A stretch of DNA of 64,000 nt from assembly GCF_003284725.1 (NCBI RefSeq), contig NZ_PGTO01000006.1:62001-126000 (forward strand), in the 5' to 3' direction. The stretch comes from Paramagnetospirillum kuznetsovii (GTDB lineage Bacteria; Pseudomonadota; Alphaproteobacteria; Rhodospirillales; Magnetospirillaceae). This document shows positions 15,744 through 24,106 of this stretch, in pieces. The notes below the pieces were generated by a model. That model searched no databases, was not told the DNA's origin, and worked only from the letters and a program-made list of their open reading frames with translations. Within the stretch, counting starts at the first letter, position 1. The number at the start of each line of letters is the position of its first letter. Both the position numbers and the translations under genes were made by a program.

Positions 15744-16088
15744 CTACTCGTCTTCGTCGATGGCCGAGGCGGGGAAGACGCTGACGCCCGATCCGTCGTC
15801 TTCCTCGATCAGGACGATGTCGCCCTCGATGCGGTCGTCACCCTCGGCGATATGATTGAAGTAGTGCCACAGGAACGCCACCGCGATGGTCTGGTCGATC
15901 TCGTCTTCCTCGTCCATCTCGTCTTCGTCCATGGCCGAGATGTCGCGCAGGATTTCCAGCGAGTCGTCGAACATCTCGGTCAGGTCCGGGCTGTCTTCCA
16001 GCACGTTCTTGATGATGTAGTCGTGCTCGGCGTCTTCCAGCTCGTATTTCCACTGGGCGGTGCCCGACTTGTAATAGACGGTGATCAT
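15744..16088 (-). CDS. Small highly acidic protein, function unknown
   Basis: The product has 114 residues from an ATG at 16088 with an excellent AGGAGAGG site before it. It begins MITVYYKSGTAQWKYELEDA. A very acidic middle follows (SAMDEDEMDEEDEIDQTIAV), then AVAFLWHYFNHIAEGDD and an acidic tail. Roughly a third of the residues are Asp or Glu. No enzyme motif, signal peptide or membrane segment is visible. The strong ribosome site and regular codon use support a real gene. It is divergent from purU. I do not recognise the family. Confidence 0.7.
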   Translation of the reverse strand: MITVYYKSGTAQWKYELEDAEHDYIIKNVLEDSPDLTEMFDDSLEILRDISAMDEDEMDEEDEIDQTIAVAFLWHYFNHIAEGDDRIEGDIVLIEEDDGSGVSVFPASAIDEDE

Positions 16089-16226
16089 CGGGCCTCTCCT
16101 TGACCGCATGGAGTTCGGCGGGACCATCGGCGATTTGCGCAAAAAAGGCAAGGGGGCGATTGCCGACTTGGCGCATGTCGCATCCTCGGTTAGACCTGTG
16201 GCACGGCATCCTTCGGAGAACTCCCC

Positions 16227-17087
16227 ATGGCGGATAAGCAAGCCTGGATTTTGACCATCACCTGCCCCGACACGGTGGGCATCGTGGCGGCGGTTTCCGG
16301 ATTTCTTTCGCAGCACGACTGCTTCATCACCGAGGCGGCCCAATACGGCGATCCGCTGTCGTCGCGATTCTTCATGCGCATCGTGTTCGGCCCCGGCGCC
16401 ATGACGCCCGCCAAGGCCGAGTTCGAGAAGCTGTTCACCCAGGTGGCGGCCCGCTTCCAGATGATCTGGCGGCTGCACGATGCCAGCCGCAAGGCCCGGG
16501 TGGTGATCCTGGTGTCCAAGTTCGGCCATTGCCTCAACGACCTTTTGCACCGCTACCACACCGGTTCGCTGGGGGTGGAGATTCCGGCGGTGATCTCCAA
16601 TCACCAGGACATGCGCTCCATCGTCGAATGGCACGGCATTCCCTACCACTACGTTGCGGTGGACAAGCACGACAAATCGGCCCAGGAGGCCCGGGTGCTG
16701 GACGTCATCGAGCGTGCCGACGCCGATCTGGTGGTGCTGGCCCGCTACATGCAGATTCTGTCGCAGGACATGTGCGCGCGGCTGCAGGGCAAGGCCATCA
16801 ACATCCACCACTCGTTCCTGCCCAGCTTCAAGGGCGCCAAGCCCTATCATCAGGCCCATGCCCGCGGCGTGAAGATCATCGGCGCCACCGCCCATTACGT
16901 GACGCCGGACCTGGACGAAGGCCCCATCATCGAGCAAGGGGTCGAGCGGGTGGACCACACCCATACCCCCGAGGATCTGGTGGCCATCGGCCGCGACATC
17001 GAGAACGTGGTGCTGGCCCGCGCCGTGCGCTGGCACACCGAGCAGCGGGTGCTGCTCAACGGTTCCAAGACGGTGGTGTTCCGGTAG
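16227..17087 (+). CDS. purU: Formyltetrahydrofolate deformylase
   Basis: PurU hydrolyses 10-formyl-THF to formate and THF, balancing one-carbon pools. The 286-residue protein has an N-terminal ACT domain (about 6-85, TITCPDTVGIVAAVSGFLSQ). The formyltransferase-type hydrolase domain has VIVLVSKFGHCLNDLL-like core sequence, then PAVISNHQDMRSIVEWHGIP. The catalytic Asn/His/Asp set lies in INIHHSFLPSFKGAKPYHQA and AHYVTPDLDEGPIIEQ. Length is as expected. The upstream gap shows no clear promoter. A family-1 hairpin repeat follows the gene. Confidence 0.93.
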   Translation: MADKQAWILTITCPDTVGIVAAVSGFLSQHDCFITEAAQYGDPLSSRFFMRIVFGPGAMTPAKAEFEKLFTQVAARFQMIWRLHDASRKARVVILVSKFGHCLNDLLHRYHTGSLGVEIPAVISNHQDMRSIVEWHGIPYHYVAVDKHDKSAQEARVLDVIERADADLVVLARYMQILSQDMCARLQGKAINIHHSFLPSFKGAKPYHQAHARGVKIIGATAHYVTPDLDEGPIIEQGVERVDHTHTPEDLVAIGRDIENVVLARAVRWHTEQRVLLNGSKTVVFR

Positions 17088-17115
17088 GGGGGGCGCGGAA
17101 AGGCTATTTTCTTAT

Positions 17116-17219
17116 CGTCATTCCCGCGAAGGCGGGAATCCATGCGTCGGATCCCGATATCCCCTGCCATGACGTCGCCCTGCCGTACCATGGACCCCCG
17201 CTTTCGCGGGGGTGACGGT
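17116..17219. repeat. Paired hairpin repeat (family 1)
   Basis: GTCATTCCCGCGAAGGCGGG and the mirrored TGGACCCCCGCTTTCGCGGG flank a short spacer. The arrangement and orientation match the copies at 8712 and 53016. It lies between the ends of purU and the convergent FecR-domain gene. Confidence 0.85.
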
Positions 17220-17250
17220 AAATAAAGGCAAGCCTTTCCGGGTCTTGGGC

Positions 17251-17877
17251 CTACTTGCCGAAGGTGACGGTGGCGAAGGCCTTCTGGATGCGCTCCTCGC
17301 CCCAGAAGGACGGTGCGGCCGGGGCGCCGCCCGCCGCATCGATGGAGGTTCCGGCGCCGGGTTCGTTCAGCTCGACGCTGCCCGCCCGATTGGTCACGAT
17401 GATGCCGCCTTCCAGCAGCAGGATGGACATGGGGGCGTCCAGCGGACCGCCCCAGAACTTGGTGCCGCGAATGCCCACCGAGGCCAGCGGCGTCTTCACC
17501 AACAGGGGATGGTCGGGCAGCTTGCCCACCTTGCCGCTTTCCAGCAGGAACGAGCCCTGGGCCAGCGCCAGTTCCGCCTTGCCTTGCGACATGGCCGGGG
17601 CCCAGTCGAATTCGCTGACCACCATCTCGGCGCCGTCGCTCAGCGTCAGATCCATTCCATCGGCGAAGCGGACCTCCAGCCTTGCGCCGCCGCCGGTGCG
17701 CAGCCGATCGCCGCGCCGGATGGGATCGCCGACGGAAAGCGGCCTGCTGCCGGCCGCTTCCACCGCTTCCGCCTTGCCTTGGACGCGGGTGACGATGGCG
17801 GCGTTTTCCGCCAGAACCACGCGAGGAAAGGCGAGCAAGGCGACGATGACGAAGGCGAGGGCATGGCGGAGGCGCAT
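17251..17877 (-). CDS. Exported FecR-domain protein
   Basis: The 208-residue product has a cleavable signal peptide (MRLRHALAFVIVALLAFPRV, cleavage probably after VLA at 23). The FecR-type beta fold follows: VTRVQGKAEAV, GDPIRRGDRLRTGGGARLEV, FADGMDLTLSDGAEMVVSEF, then VKTPLASVGIRGTKFWGG. Proteins with this domain and no anti-sigma region are periplasmic and of unclear function. No sigma factor or TonB receptor gene is adjacent, so iron-dicitrate-type signalling is not supported. The gene is convergent with purU. Confidence 0.82.
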   Translation of the reverse strand: MRLRHALAFVIVALLAFPRVVLAENAAIVTRVQGKAEAVEAAGSRPLSVGDPIRRGDRLRTGGGARLEVRFADGMDLTLSDGAEMVVSEFDWAPAMSQGKAELALAQGSFLLESGKVGKLPDHPLLVKTPLASVGIRGTKFWGGPLDAPMSILLLEGGIIVTNRAGSVELNEPGAGTSIDAAGGAPAAPSFWGEERIQKAFATVTFGK

Positions 17878-17952
17878 TGTTCTCTCTCGTCCTGGTGGCG
17901 TGTTGTCGTCATTATCTCGGCGCGTCCTGCTTTCGGGTCAAGGAGTATCCCC

Positions 17953-18321
17953 ATGCGGCCATGGATTTTGCTGGCGGGCATCAACGGAGCGCTGGCCATC
18001 GGGCTGGCAGCCTATGGCGCCCATGGCGTCGATGCCGCCGCCGTTCCACTGATGGAAAAGGCCAGTCTGTTTCAATTGATCCATGCCGCCGCGCTGGCGT
18101 CGCTGGATCGGTGGGATCGGCCTGGAACCGTATCGGCCCGCGCCGCCGGAATGCTGTGGGTCATCGGGGTGGCGCTGTTTTCCGGCTCTCTTTATGCCAA
18201 GGCCATGATGGTCCCGCTGCCGCTGCCCATGGTCACCCCGGCGGGGGGAGTCTCGTTGCTGCTGGGCTGGGTTGCGCTGGCGGCATCCGCAATCGGCAAA
18301 CGAAGCGATCCCACGGTTTGA
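17953..18321 (+). CDS. DUF423 (YgdD-type) small membrane protein
   Basis: The 122-residue protein has four hydrophobic segments and the family signature near the N-terminus (INGALAIGLAAYGAHGV). LFQLIHAAAL and GVALFSGSLYAKAM follow. An AAGGAG site ends a few bases before the ATG at 17953. DUF423 proteins are conserved inner-membrane proteins without an assigned function. It is divergent from the FecR gene and precedes divK on the same strand. Confidence 0.85.
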   Translation: MRPWILLAGINGALAIGLAAYGAHGVDAAAVPLMEKASLFQLIHAAALASLDRWDRPGTVSARAAGMLWVIGVALFSGSLYAKAMMVPLPLPMVTPAGGVSLLLGWVALAASAIGKRSDPTV

Positions 18322-18415
18322 CTTAAGCCAATGAATTGGTGATGATGCGTCTTGGATACACCCAAGAACATGGGTTGCCACGGCTTCGTCCGTGGAGAGA
18401 GTTTCGAGGAAAGAA

Positions 18416-18781
18416 ATGGCAAAGTCGGTCCTGATCGTCGAAGACAACGACCTGAATATGAAGTTGTTCAATGACTTGCTTCAGGCGAACGGCTATACGA
18501 CCCTGCAAACCAAGGATGGCCGCGAAGTCCTTGATATTGCGCGTAAGAATCGTCCAGACTTGATTCTGATGGACATCCAGCTCCCCGAGATTTCCGGCCT
18601 GGAAATCACCAAGATGCTGAAAGACGATGCCGATCTGAAGGGGATCCCCGTCATCGCGGTGACGGCTTTCGCCATGAAGGGCGACGAGGAAAAAATCCGC
18701 GAGGGTGGTTGCGAGGGCTATATCGCCAAGCCGATCTCGGTCTCCAACTTCCTGCAAACCGTTTCCCGCTTTCTTGCCTGA
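18416..18781 (+). CDS. divK: Single-domain response regulator DivK
   Basis: DivK is the alphaproteobacterial cell-cycle/polarity receiver that is phosphorylated by DivJ-type kinases and feeds the CtrA pathway. The 121-residue protein is only a receiver domain: acid pair E9/D10, phospho-acceptor Asp53 in [20 protein letters not shown], Thr83 and Lys105 (GYIAKPIS). The sequence [20 protein letters not shown] is typical of DivK. In many relatives pleD follows divK. Here an ankyrin-type protein gene starts 10 nt downstream instead. A partial CtrA-like TTAA-N7 motif lies near 18324 but is weak. Confidence 0.9.
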   Translation: MAKSVLIVEDNDLNMKLFNDLLQANGYTTLQTKDGREVLDIARKNRPDLILMDIQLPEISGLEITKMLKDDADLKGIPVIAVTAFAMKGDEEKIREGGCEGYIAKPISVSNFLQTVSRFLA

Positions 18782-18791
18782 AGGCGGCTGA

Positions 18792-21041
18792 ATGCGCACG
18801 GTCGGGTCTATCGGACTGGCCGTTATCGCGCTCACCGCGAGTCTGCTGTTCGCCGACCACGCCATCCTGGGCCGAGTGATTGCTGAATTGGACGAACGCC
18901 CCGCTGCGTCGCAGTCGCCGGGGCGTGTTTTGTCTCGCATCCAGGCGGATTTGGAGCGGGTGGCGGTGGGCAAGGCGCGGTGGCCCTTGCCGCCGGGGGC
19001 CATGCGCGATCCCTTGGAACGCCTGGTGGACGCCGAGGATGCCTTCCTGCGCGGTCGCATGCGGGAATTCGCCGATCATGCGAACGCCATCCGGGCCGAG
19101 GCCGGGGGCCGTCTGGCTCATCAGGATGAACTGGCCCGCGCCCAGCGCGACCGATCCGACCTGGACAAGGTCATGCTGCCCAGCGCCTATGCCGAGGCCT
19201 TGGCCGATCAGGCCCATGCGCCGCCGCTGCGGAGCTTGGTCCAGGCCATGCGTCTCGTGGACGCGGTTCTGGTTCTGGAAGCGGCCGAGGCGGTCCTTCG
19301 GCCCATGCGCTACGATCCGAGGGCGCGGCGCAATATCCGTCGGCTTACCATGGGCGACACGGTCTTGGACGATGTCTGGCTGCGCCTGCCTTGTCCCCTT
19401 GTGGCCGGGCGTAAGACGGCGTTCGAGCTTGTCGCGGCGGCTCTGGGTGATTTGGCGGGGCCTCTGCTGTCTTGCCCCGTGCCAGAGGCATCGGAGCGTG
19501 ATTTCGCCTTGATGGAACGGCTGGTGAAGCGCCCGGGGGATTTCGCCGGGGCCGCGCTGACGCCGGTGACGTCGCCCCCCAATTGGGACCATCATCCGCC
19601 ATCGCCGCCCTGGGATGCGGCCGCCGCCATCCGTTTCATGGACGTCAATCCGGACGGCGCCGAGCCGCCGCTGAGGCTGGCCGCCATGAACGGCGTGGCC
19701 GGCAAGCTGGACCTCGCCCTGTTCCTGCATGCCTTCCGCGACCCTTCCGCCGAGCGCAACGAGGATATTCGAACCCTGATGGCGTCGGTGGACCGGGCGT
19801 CCTTGGCCAAGGCGAGCCCCGCCATTCTGCGCTTTTCCGGCACGCCAACCGGCTATGACGGCTCCGACATGTCGTTGGTGCCCAGCATCCGTCTGGCCGC
19901 ACTCGCTCGGGCCGCCGATGTGTCGGCGGGATCCCATGCCTACCCCTATGTCATTCCCTGTTCCGTGCTGGCACGCCATCCGGCTCTGCTGGCCTCCCGC
20001 GACGTGGTCGTTCAGCCCACCGAGGACGACGGGAAGGTCGACGTGACGCCGCCGGTTTCCGGCTGCCTCGTCGGTCGCGGCCGGATCACCGGATTCCCCG
20101 AGGCCGATCTGGCCGCCTTCCTGGACGCGACCTCCGCCGCCGATGGCGGCGGAAATTCGCCGCGTTATCCGGTGCGCTACCGGGACACCGGCAAGATGCA
20201 CGACATCGTGTCGCAGCCGGGCGCCGTTCTATCCTGGCCCGAGCCGGTGCTTGACCAGCCTTACCAAACCTGGAGCTACGGCTCGCTGGGCGCCAAGGCG
20301 GTGGCTGATCGGCTGAATGGCTTATACCAGCGGTCCAGGACCGGCCTTGCCGCCTATTTCCAGGCCAGGGGACTGAGCGAGGCCGAGTCGGCCGATGCCG
20401 CCCGCAAGGCTCTGTTCTCCCTCGCCTACGGCTCCCAGTGCGGCAACGGGCCGCCGCCCAAGTCGCTGCGTCGTCTGATCATGGATGGGTCCGGGGTGGA
20501 GGCCATGGCCGAGGCCATGGCCGGTGTCTCCGCCGATGACCTGAAGCCCTTCGCCGAATGCGCCGCTTTCGCGCCCTTCGATCCGCTGCTGCATGTGGCG
20601 GTGGCCCATCCGGCGCTGCCGCTGTTGTGGGAGGTGGCGGGGGGCGTGACCGCGGAGACCGATCCCGAGGGACTTCGGTTCATGCGCGACGTCAACGCCC
20701 GCAATCATTTCGGCAAGACGGCGTTGATGGTGGCGGCACAGCTTGGACGATCCGACGCGGCCCAGTTCCTGCTGGATAAGGGGGCGCGGGTCAATGCCGA
20801 TACATGGCAGACGGGCAAGGTCCGGACCCTGGCCCACGATTCGCGAACGGCGCTGATGTATGCCGCCTCGCAAGGTTCCGCCGCCACCATTCGATTGCTG
20901 GTGGAGGCCGGGGCCGATCGCTATCAGTCCGACACGACGGGGCGTCGGGCGATCCACTATCTGCTGGGGCAAGGGCCGCTTCCGCCCAATCCGTCGCTGA
21001 CGCCGACCGAGCGGGCGGAAATGGCGCGCCTGCTTTTCTAG
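18792..21041 (+). CDS. Membrane-anchored/exported ankyrin-repeat protein, large paralog
   Basis: The 749-residue protein begins with a hydrophobic signal or anchor (GSIGLAVIALTASLLFADHA). A long unassigned region of about 550 residues follows. At the C-terminus two clear ankyrin units (GKTALMVAAQLGRSDAAQFL and RTALMYAASQGSAATIRLLV) and a third degenerate one (GRRAIHYLLGQG) are seen. A block around residue 195 (VWLRLPCPLVAGRKTAFELV ... ERDFALMERLVKRPGDF) matches the next gene's protein, so the two are paralogs. It starts 10 nt after divK and may share its transcript. The N-terminal domain is not recognised. Confidence 0.8.
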   Translation: MRTVGSIGLAVIALTASLLFADHAILGRVIAELDERPAASQSPGRVLSRIQADLERVAVGKARWPLPPGAMRDPLERLVDAEDAFLRGRMREFADHANAIRAEAGGRLAHQDELARAQRDRSDLDKVMLPSAYAEALADQAHAPPLRSLVQAMRLVDAVLVLEAAEAVLRPMRYDPRARRNIRRLTMGDTVLDDVWLRLPCPLVAGRKTAFELVAAALGDLAGPLLSCPVPEASERDFALMERLVKRPGDFAGAALTPVTSPPNWDHHPPSPPWDAAAAIRFMDVNPDGAEPPLRLAAMNGVAGKLDLALFLHAFRDPSAERNEDIRTLMASVDRASLAKASPAILRFSGTPTGYDGSDMSLVPSIRLAALARAADVSAGSHAYPYVIPCSVLARHPALLASRDVVVQPTEDDGKVDVTPPVSGCLVGRGRITGFPEADLAAFLDATSAADGGGNSPRYPVRYRDTGKMHDIVSQPGAVLSWPEPVLDQPYQTWSYGSLGAKAVADRLNGLYQRSRTGLAAYFQARGLSEAESADAARKALFSLAYGSQCGNGPPPKSLRRLIMDGSGVEAMAEAMAGVSADDLKPFAECAAFAPFDPLLHVAVAHPALPLLWEVAGGVTAETDPEGLRFMRDVNARNHFGKTALMVAAQLGRSDAAQFLLDKGARVNADTWQTGKVRTLAHDSRTALMYAASQGSAATIRLLVEAGADRYQSDTTGRRAIHYLLGQGPLPPNPSLTPTERAEMARLLF

Positions 21042-21111
21042 AAACCGGCTGCTGACTCCCCCGACGACCTCCGCTATTCTCCCGCGCCGATGTGAATAAA
21101 GGGTCTGCGGA

Positions 21112-22074
21112 ATGTCGAGGAAAACGGTTTTGGCGGGGGCGGCGGCGCTGCTGGTGGCGACGGGCGCTGCGGCCTGGTGGCTGGGCAGCAACCTGCCTCA
21201 GACCGGCGGCGACGAGTTGTCGGCCCTGCCGGGCGACGGGCTCGTCACCTTCGCCCGCATCCAGACCGAGATGAACAGGGCCGCCGCGGGCCGGACCGCG
21301 CTGGCGGACGATCCCAATGCCGACCCCTTGGAAGCGGTGGCGCGAGCCTTGCGTGAATTCCTGTCCGGCAATACGGTCAAGGCGGCCAATCTGCTCGACG
21401 ACGTGGAAACCGAGATCGAAAATCGGGTGCCCACCGATGATCAGGTTGCCGCCGACCCCCTGCTGGCGGAAAAAGAGGAATGGCTGGTCAGCTATTTCGA
21501 GCTGCTGCCGGAACCGCCATCGGGCAAGGGGATCAAGGCCGACGCCTACGTGTTCAACCGCCTCGCGGTGACCCTTCGCAAGGTGGACGCCATCCTGCTG
21601 GCCGAGACCCTGCCCACCCTCAAGGGGTACGATCTGGTGGCGCGCAAGGCGGAACCGGAGCCCTCGGTGTTCGGCGGCATGGTGCTGCGGTTTCCCTGCC
21701 GTCTGGTGGCCAGTCATCGGGCTTTGCTGGAGGAGACGTCACGGCTGATGGGGCCGCTGGCGGTGGCTCCGACCGACTGCCCGACGCCCAAGGGGCGCGA
21801 GTCCGACTTCAACCTGCTGGAACGCATCGCCCGCGATCCCGCCACCGCCCTGTTGGGGGTGGTTGACGGCAGCGCTCCCTTGCCCCGCGACCTGCGGACC
21901 AGCCTGATGACCGCCGCCGCCAAGGGCGGCGCGAACGATATCGCACGGGCCTTATCCGCCGGGGCCGATCCCCAGCGGGCGGATGCGCGCGGGCGGACGG
22001 CCTTGCACTACCTGCTGGGCAATTCCGCCATTTCCGGCCATGACCGTGGACAGGCCATCAAGCAGCTGTTTTGA
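21112..22074 (+). CDS. Membrane-anchored/exported ankyrin-type protein, small paralog
   Basis: The product has 320 residues with an N-terminal hydrophobic segment (LAGAAALLVATGAAAWWLGS). It shares the FARIQTEMNRAAAGRTAL pattern and the block MVLRFPCRLVASHRALLEET ... ESDFNLLERIARDPATAL with the larger upstream protein. It ends in a short ankyrin-like pair (LMTAAAKGGANDIARALSAG and GRTALHYLLGNSAISG). The long middle section of the large paralog is missing. The gap between the genes is 70 nt. I infer a duplication followed by deletion or expansion. The function is unknown. Confidence 0.78.
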   Translation: MSRKTVLAGAAALLVATGAAAWWLGSNLPQTGGDELSALPGDGLVTFARIQTEMNRAAAGRTALADDPNADPLEAVARALREFLSGNTVKAANLLDDVETEIENRVPTDDQVAADPLLAEKEEWLVSYFELLPEPPSGKGIKADAYVFNRLAVTLRKVDAILLAETLPTLKGYDLVARKAEPEPSVFGGMVLRFPCRLVASHRALLEETSRLMGPLAVAPTDCPTPKGRESDFNLLERIARDPATALLGVVDGSAPLPRDLRTSLMTAAAKGGANDIARALSAGADPQRADARGRTALHYLLGNSAISGHDRGQAIKQLF

Positions 22075-22166
22075 CCCCATGCTGATGATCAGCCCCCCTT
22101 GAACGGCCAGGTATTCCCACCCTTATCTAAGATACGGAGAAGAATAATCAGCCCAGGGAGGCCGCG

Positions 22167-22607
22167 ATGATCGTCAAGACCATATTGAAGGCAAAGGCTC
22201 GTGGCGCGGGCGTCGTGACGATATCTCCCGATGCCTCGGTGGGCGAAGCGGCCAAATTGCTTGCCGAGCATCGCATCGGCGCCCTGATGGCCATGAATGG
22301 CGACAAGGTCGCGGGAATTCTGTCGGAGCGCGACATCGTGCGCGGCCTGTCCCAGGCCGTGGATGTCTGCTCCACCGCCAAGGTCCGCGATCTGATGACC
22401 GCCGAGGTCTTCGTCTGTCACGAGGACGATACCGTCGAGCGTTTGATGGAGATCATGACCGGCAAGCGCATTCGACATCTGCCCGTCATCGGCGCCGACG
22501 GCAAGGTCGCGGGAATCGTCACCATCGGCGACGTGGTCAAGTCGCGCCTGGACGAGACCAAGATGGAAGCGGAGTCGCTACGCGATTACGTGATGGCGGG
22601 GCGCTAG
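22167..22607 (+). CDS. CBS-domain pair protein
   Basis: The 146-residue protein consists of two CBS domains (VVTISPDASVGEAAKLLAEH ... IGALMAMNGDKVAGILSERD, and MTAEVFVCHEDDTVERLMEI ... HLPVIGADGKVAGIVTIGDV). Stand-alone CBS pairs bind adenine nucleotides and act as energy sensors for partner proteins. A GGGAGG site precedes the ATG at 22167. No partner gene is adjacent. Confidence 0.9.
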   Translation: MIVKTILKAKARGAGVVTISPDASVGEAAKLLAEHRIGALMAMNGDKVAGILSERDIVRGLSQAVDVCSTAKVRDLMTAEVFVCHEDDTVERLMEIMTGKRIRHLPVIGADGKVAGIVTIGDVVKSRLDETKMEAESLRDYVMAGR

Positions 22608-22628
22608 TGTATCCGTCGTGATCGCCAG

Positions 22629-22655
22629 TCGGAGCGCGGGCGTCTCGCCCGCCTT
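22629..22655. repeat. Single GC-rich hairpin (family 2)
   Basis: GGAGCGCGGGCGTCTCGCCC forms one hairpin between the convergent CBS and soxZ genes. It may serve as a shared transcription end, though no T-run follows. Confidence 0.7.
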
Positions 22656-22660
22656 GGCGG

Positions 22661-22990
22661 CTACTCCACCACGATGTCGTGGGTGTATTCAAAGACGGCG
22701 CCCGCTTCGTCCCACCATGTCAGCTTGATCTTGCCGCTGGCCGAGGCCACCGCGAAGAAGCCGCTCAGCGGATTGGCCGAAACCGCCTGATGCCAGTCGG
22801 CGCTGATCACCGGTTCGTTGTTCCAGGTGCAGGTGAACTTGTTGACGATGCGGCGCGGGATGGATTTTCCGTCGGCATCCTTGCGCTGGCCGCTTTCCAT
22901 GTCATGGCTGAGCTGGGCCTTGATCTCGATGATCTCGCCCTTCTTGGCCTTGGCGGGGATGCGCACCTTGACGCGGTCGGAGTTCGCCAT
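22661..22990 (-). CDS. soxZ: Sulfur-oxidation carrier subunit SoxZ
   Basis: SoxZ is the partner of SoxY in the periplasmic carrier that holds sulfur intermediates during thiosulfate oxidation. The 109-residue product from the ATG at 22990 (GGAGG just before) has the characteristic VKVRIPAKAKKGEIIEIKAQ, then PRRIVNKFTCTWNNEPV and the terminal KLTWWDEAGAVFEYTHDI. It follows soxY by 1-2 nt on the same strand. SoxZ has no own signal peptide, as expected, because it is carried out with SoxY. Confidence 0.93.
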   Translation of the reverse strand: MANSDRVKVRIPAKAKKGEIIEIKAQLSHDMESGQRKDADGKSIPRRIVNKFTCTWNNEPVISADWHQAVSANPLSGFFAVASASGKIKLTWWDEAGAVFEYTHDIVVE

Positions 22991-22991
22991 C

Positions 22992-23465
22992 TCAGCCTCC
23001 ACATCCGCCGAGGGTGACCTTGACTTCCTGCTTGTCCATCCAGACGGTGCCGTCGCTGGTCACCGCATAGGCGCGGACCACCTGGGTCTTGGCCAGCCGC
23101 ATGCGGAAATTGACCTCGGCCCGGCCCGACCTGGGCGTCAGATACCACGACGCCACCACCGGATAGGGATTGCCCTCGGCCAGGATATGGATGGCCTTGA
23201 CGTGATCGGCGGGTGTCATGGGGCTGTCGACCACCACGCCCACCGGCTCGTTGGCGCCGCTTTCGGCGGTTTCCTTGATCTTGAGGCGGACCTTGCCTTC
23301 CTTGGCGGTGAAGCGGCCCATCAACTGGCGGGCAAGCTCGTCGGTTTCCATGGAGTCGGCGCGGGCCGAAGCAAAGGGCGCCAAGGCGATGGCGGTGGCA
23401 CCGGCCGCGCCGGCCGCCAGAATGCGACGACGACTAAGGGCTGCTTGCGTGCTCACCAAGGCCAC
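22992..23465 (-). CDS. soxY: Sulfur-oxidation carrier subunit SoxY
   Basis: SoxY carries the growing sulfane chain on a C-terminal cysteine. The 157-residue precursor has a Tat signal (SRRRILAAGAAGATAIALAP), the conserved VGVVVDSPMTPADHVKAIHI core and the terminal LGGCGG motif with the carrier cysteine at residue 155. The soxZ gene is directly downstream. No soxX, A, B, C or D gene is visible in the window. The divergent neighbours are dsrE2 and tusA, two further sulfur-carrier genes. Confidence 0.93.
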   Translation of the reverse strand: MALVSTQAALSRRRILAAGAAGATAIALAPFASARADSMETDELARQLMGRFTAKEGKVRLKIKETAESGANEPVGVVVDSPMTPADHVKAIHILAEGNPYPVVASWYLTPRSGRAEVNFRMRLAKTQVVRAYAVTSDGTVWMDKQEVKVTLGGCGG

Positions 23466-23604
23466 TCCCCAGCTTGATTTTTTGTGTTGGGCAATGCTAG
23501 CGGAGGGCGGCTGCTTGACGCAACACTTATATAAAGGTTTGATGATATTAGGGGGCTGTGACGGGCTGAAACATTAGTGTAAGCTCATTAACAAAGAGGG
23601 AATC
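23466..23604. promoter_or_regulatory. Divergent control region between soxYZ and dsrE2-tusA
   Basis: This 139-bp gap is AT-rich compared with its surroundings. It contains TTGACGCAACACTTATATAA around 23515 and TTAACAAAGAGGGAATC just before dsrE2, where AGAGGG acts as the ribosome site. Two divergent promoters must lie here. I cannot assign the exact -35/-10 pairs or an operator. Confidence 0.4.
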
Positions 23605-24093
23605 ATGACCGCTGCCGGAAAATCCATGTCGCTGATCGTCACCAAGGGAAGCCTGGATTGGGCCTATCCCCCGTTCGTGCTGGCGACCACTGCGGCCAGC
23701 ATGGGCCTCGACGTCACCATGTTCTTTACCTTCTACGGCCTGACCCTGCTGAAGAAGACGTTGGATTTGAAGGTCACGACCTTGGGGAATGCCGCCATGG
23801 AGATGCCCATGATGGGCATGCACATGGTCATGCCCAATCTGATGGGCGCCCTGCCCGGCATGGATGGCATGGCGACCTCCATGATGAAGGATCTGATCAA
23901 GAAGAAGGGCGTCGCCTCCATCGAGGAACTGCGCGAAGCGGCGGTGGAGGCCGAGGTGCGCATGATCGCCTGCCAGATGACCATGGACCTGTTCGAATAC
24001 AAGCAAGCCGACCTGATCGACGGACTCGAGTTCGCGGGCGCGGCCACCTATATCGAAACCGCGACCAACTGCCATATCAATCTGTTCATTTGA
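23605..24093 (+). CDS. DsrE2-type (DsrE/F-like) sulfur-trafficking protein
   Basis: The 162-residue protein has the DsrE-fold start MSLIVTKGSLDWAYPPFVLA and DVTMFFTFYGLTLLKKTL. A Met-rich loop follows (AAMEMPMMGMHMVMPNLMGA, about residues 64-83). The conserved cysteine C123 lies in RMIACQMTMDLFEY, matching the DsrE2 group that pairs with TusA in sulfur oxidisers. It probably hands persulfide sulfur between carriers in the cytoplasm or at the membrane. The Met-rich loop could form an amphipathic or membrane-interacting element. tusA follows 13 nt downstream. Confidence 0.85.
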   Translation: MTAAGKSMSLIVTKGSLDWAYPPFVLATTAASMGLDVTMFFTFYGLTLLKKTLDLKVTTLGNAAMEMPMMGMHMVMPNLMGALPGMDGMATSMMKDLIKKKGVASIEELREAAVEAEVRMIACQMTMDLFEYKQADLIDGLEFAGAATYIETATNCHINLFI

Positions 24094-24106
24094 GGGAGGA
24101 TCATCC

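Noticed and set aside
18322-18345. CtrA binding site before divK
   Set aside because: TTAAGCCAATGAATT keeps only one full TTAA half-site, too weak to list as a feature.
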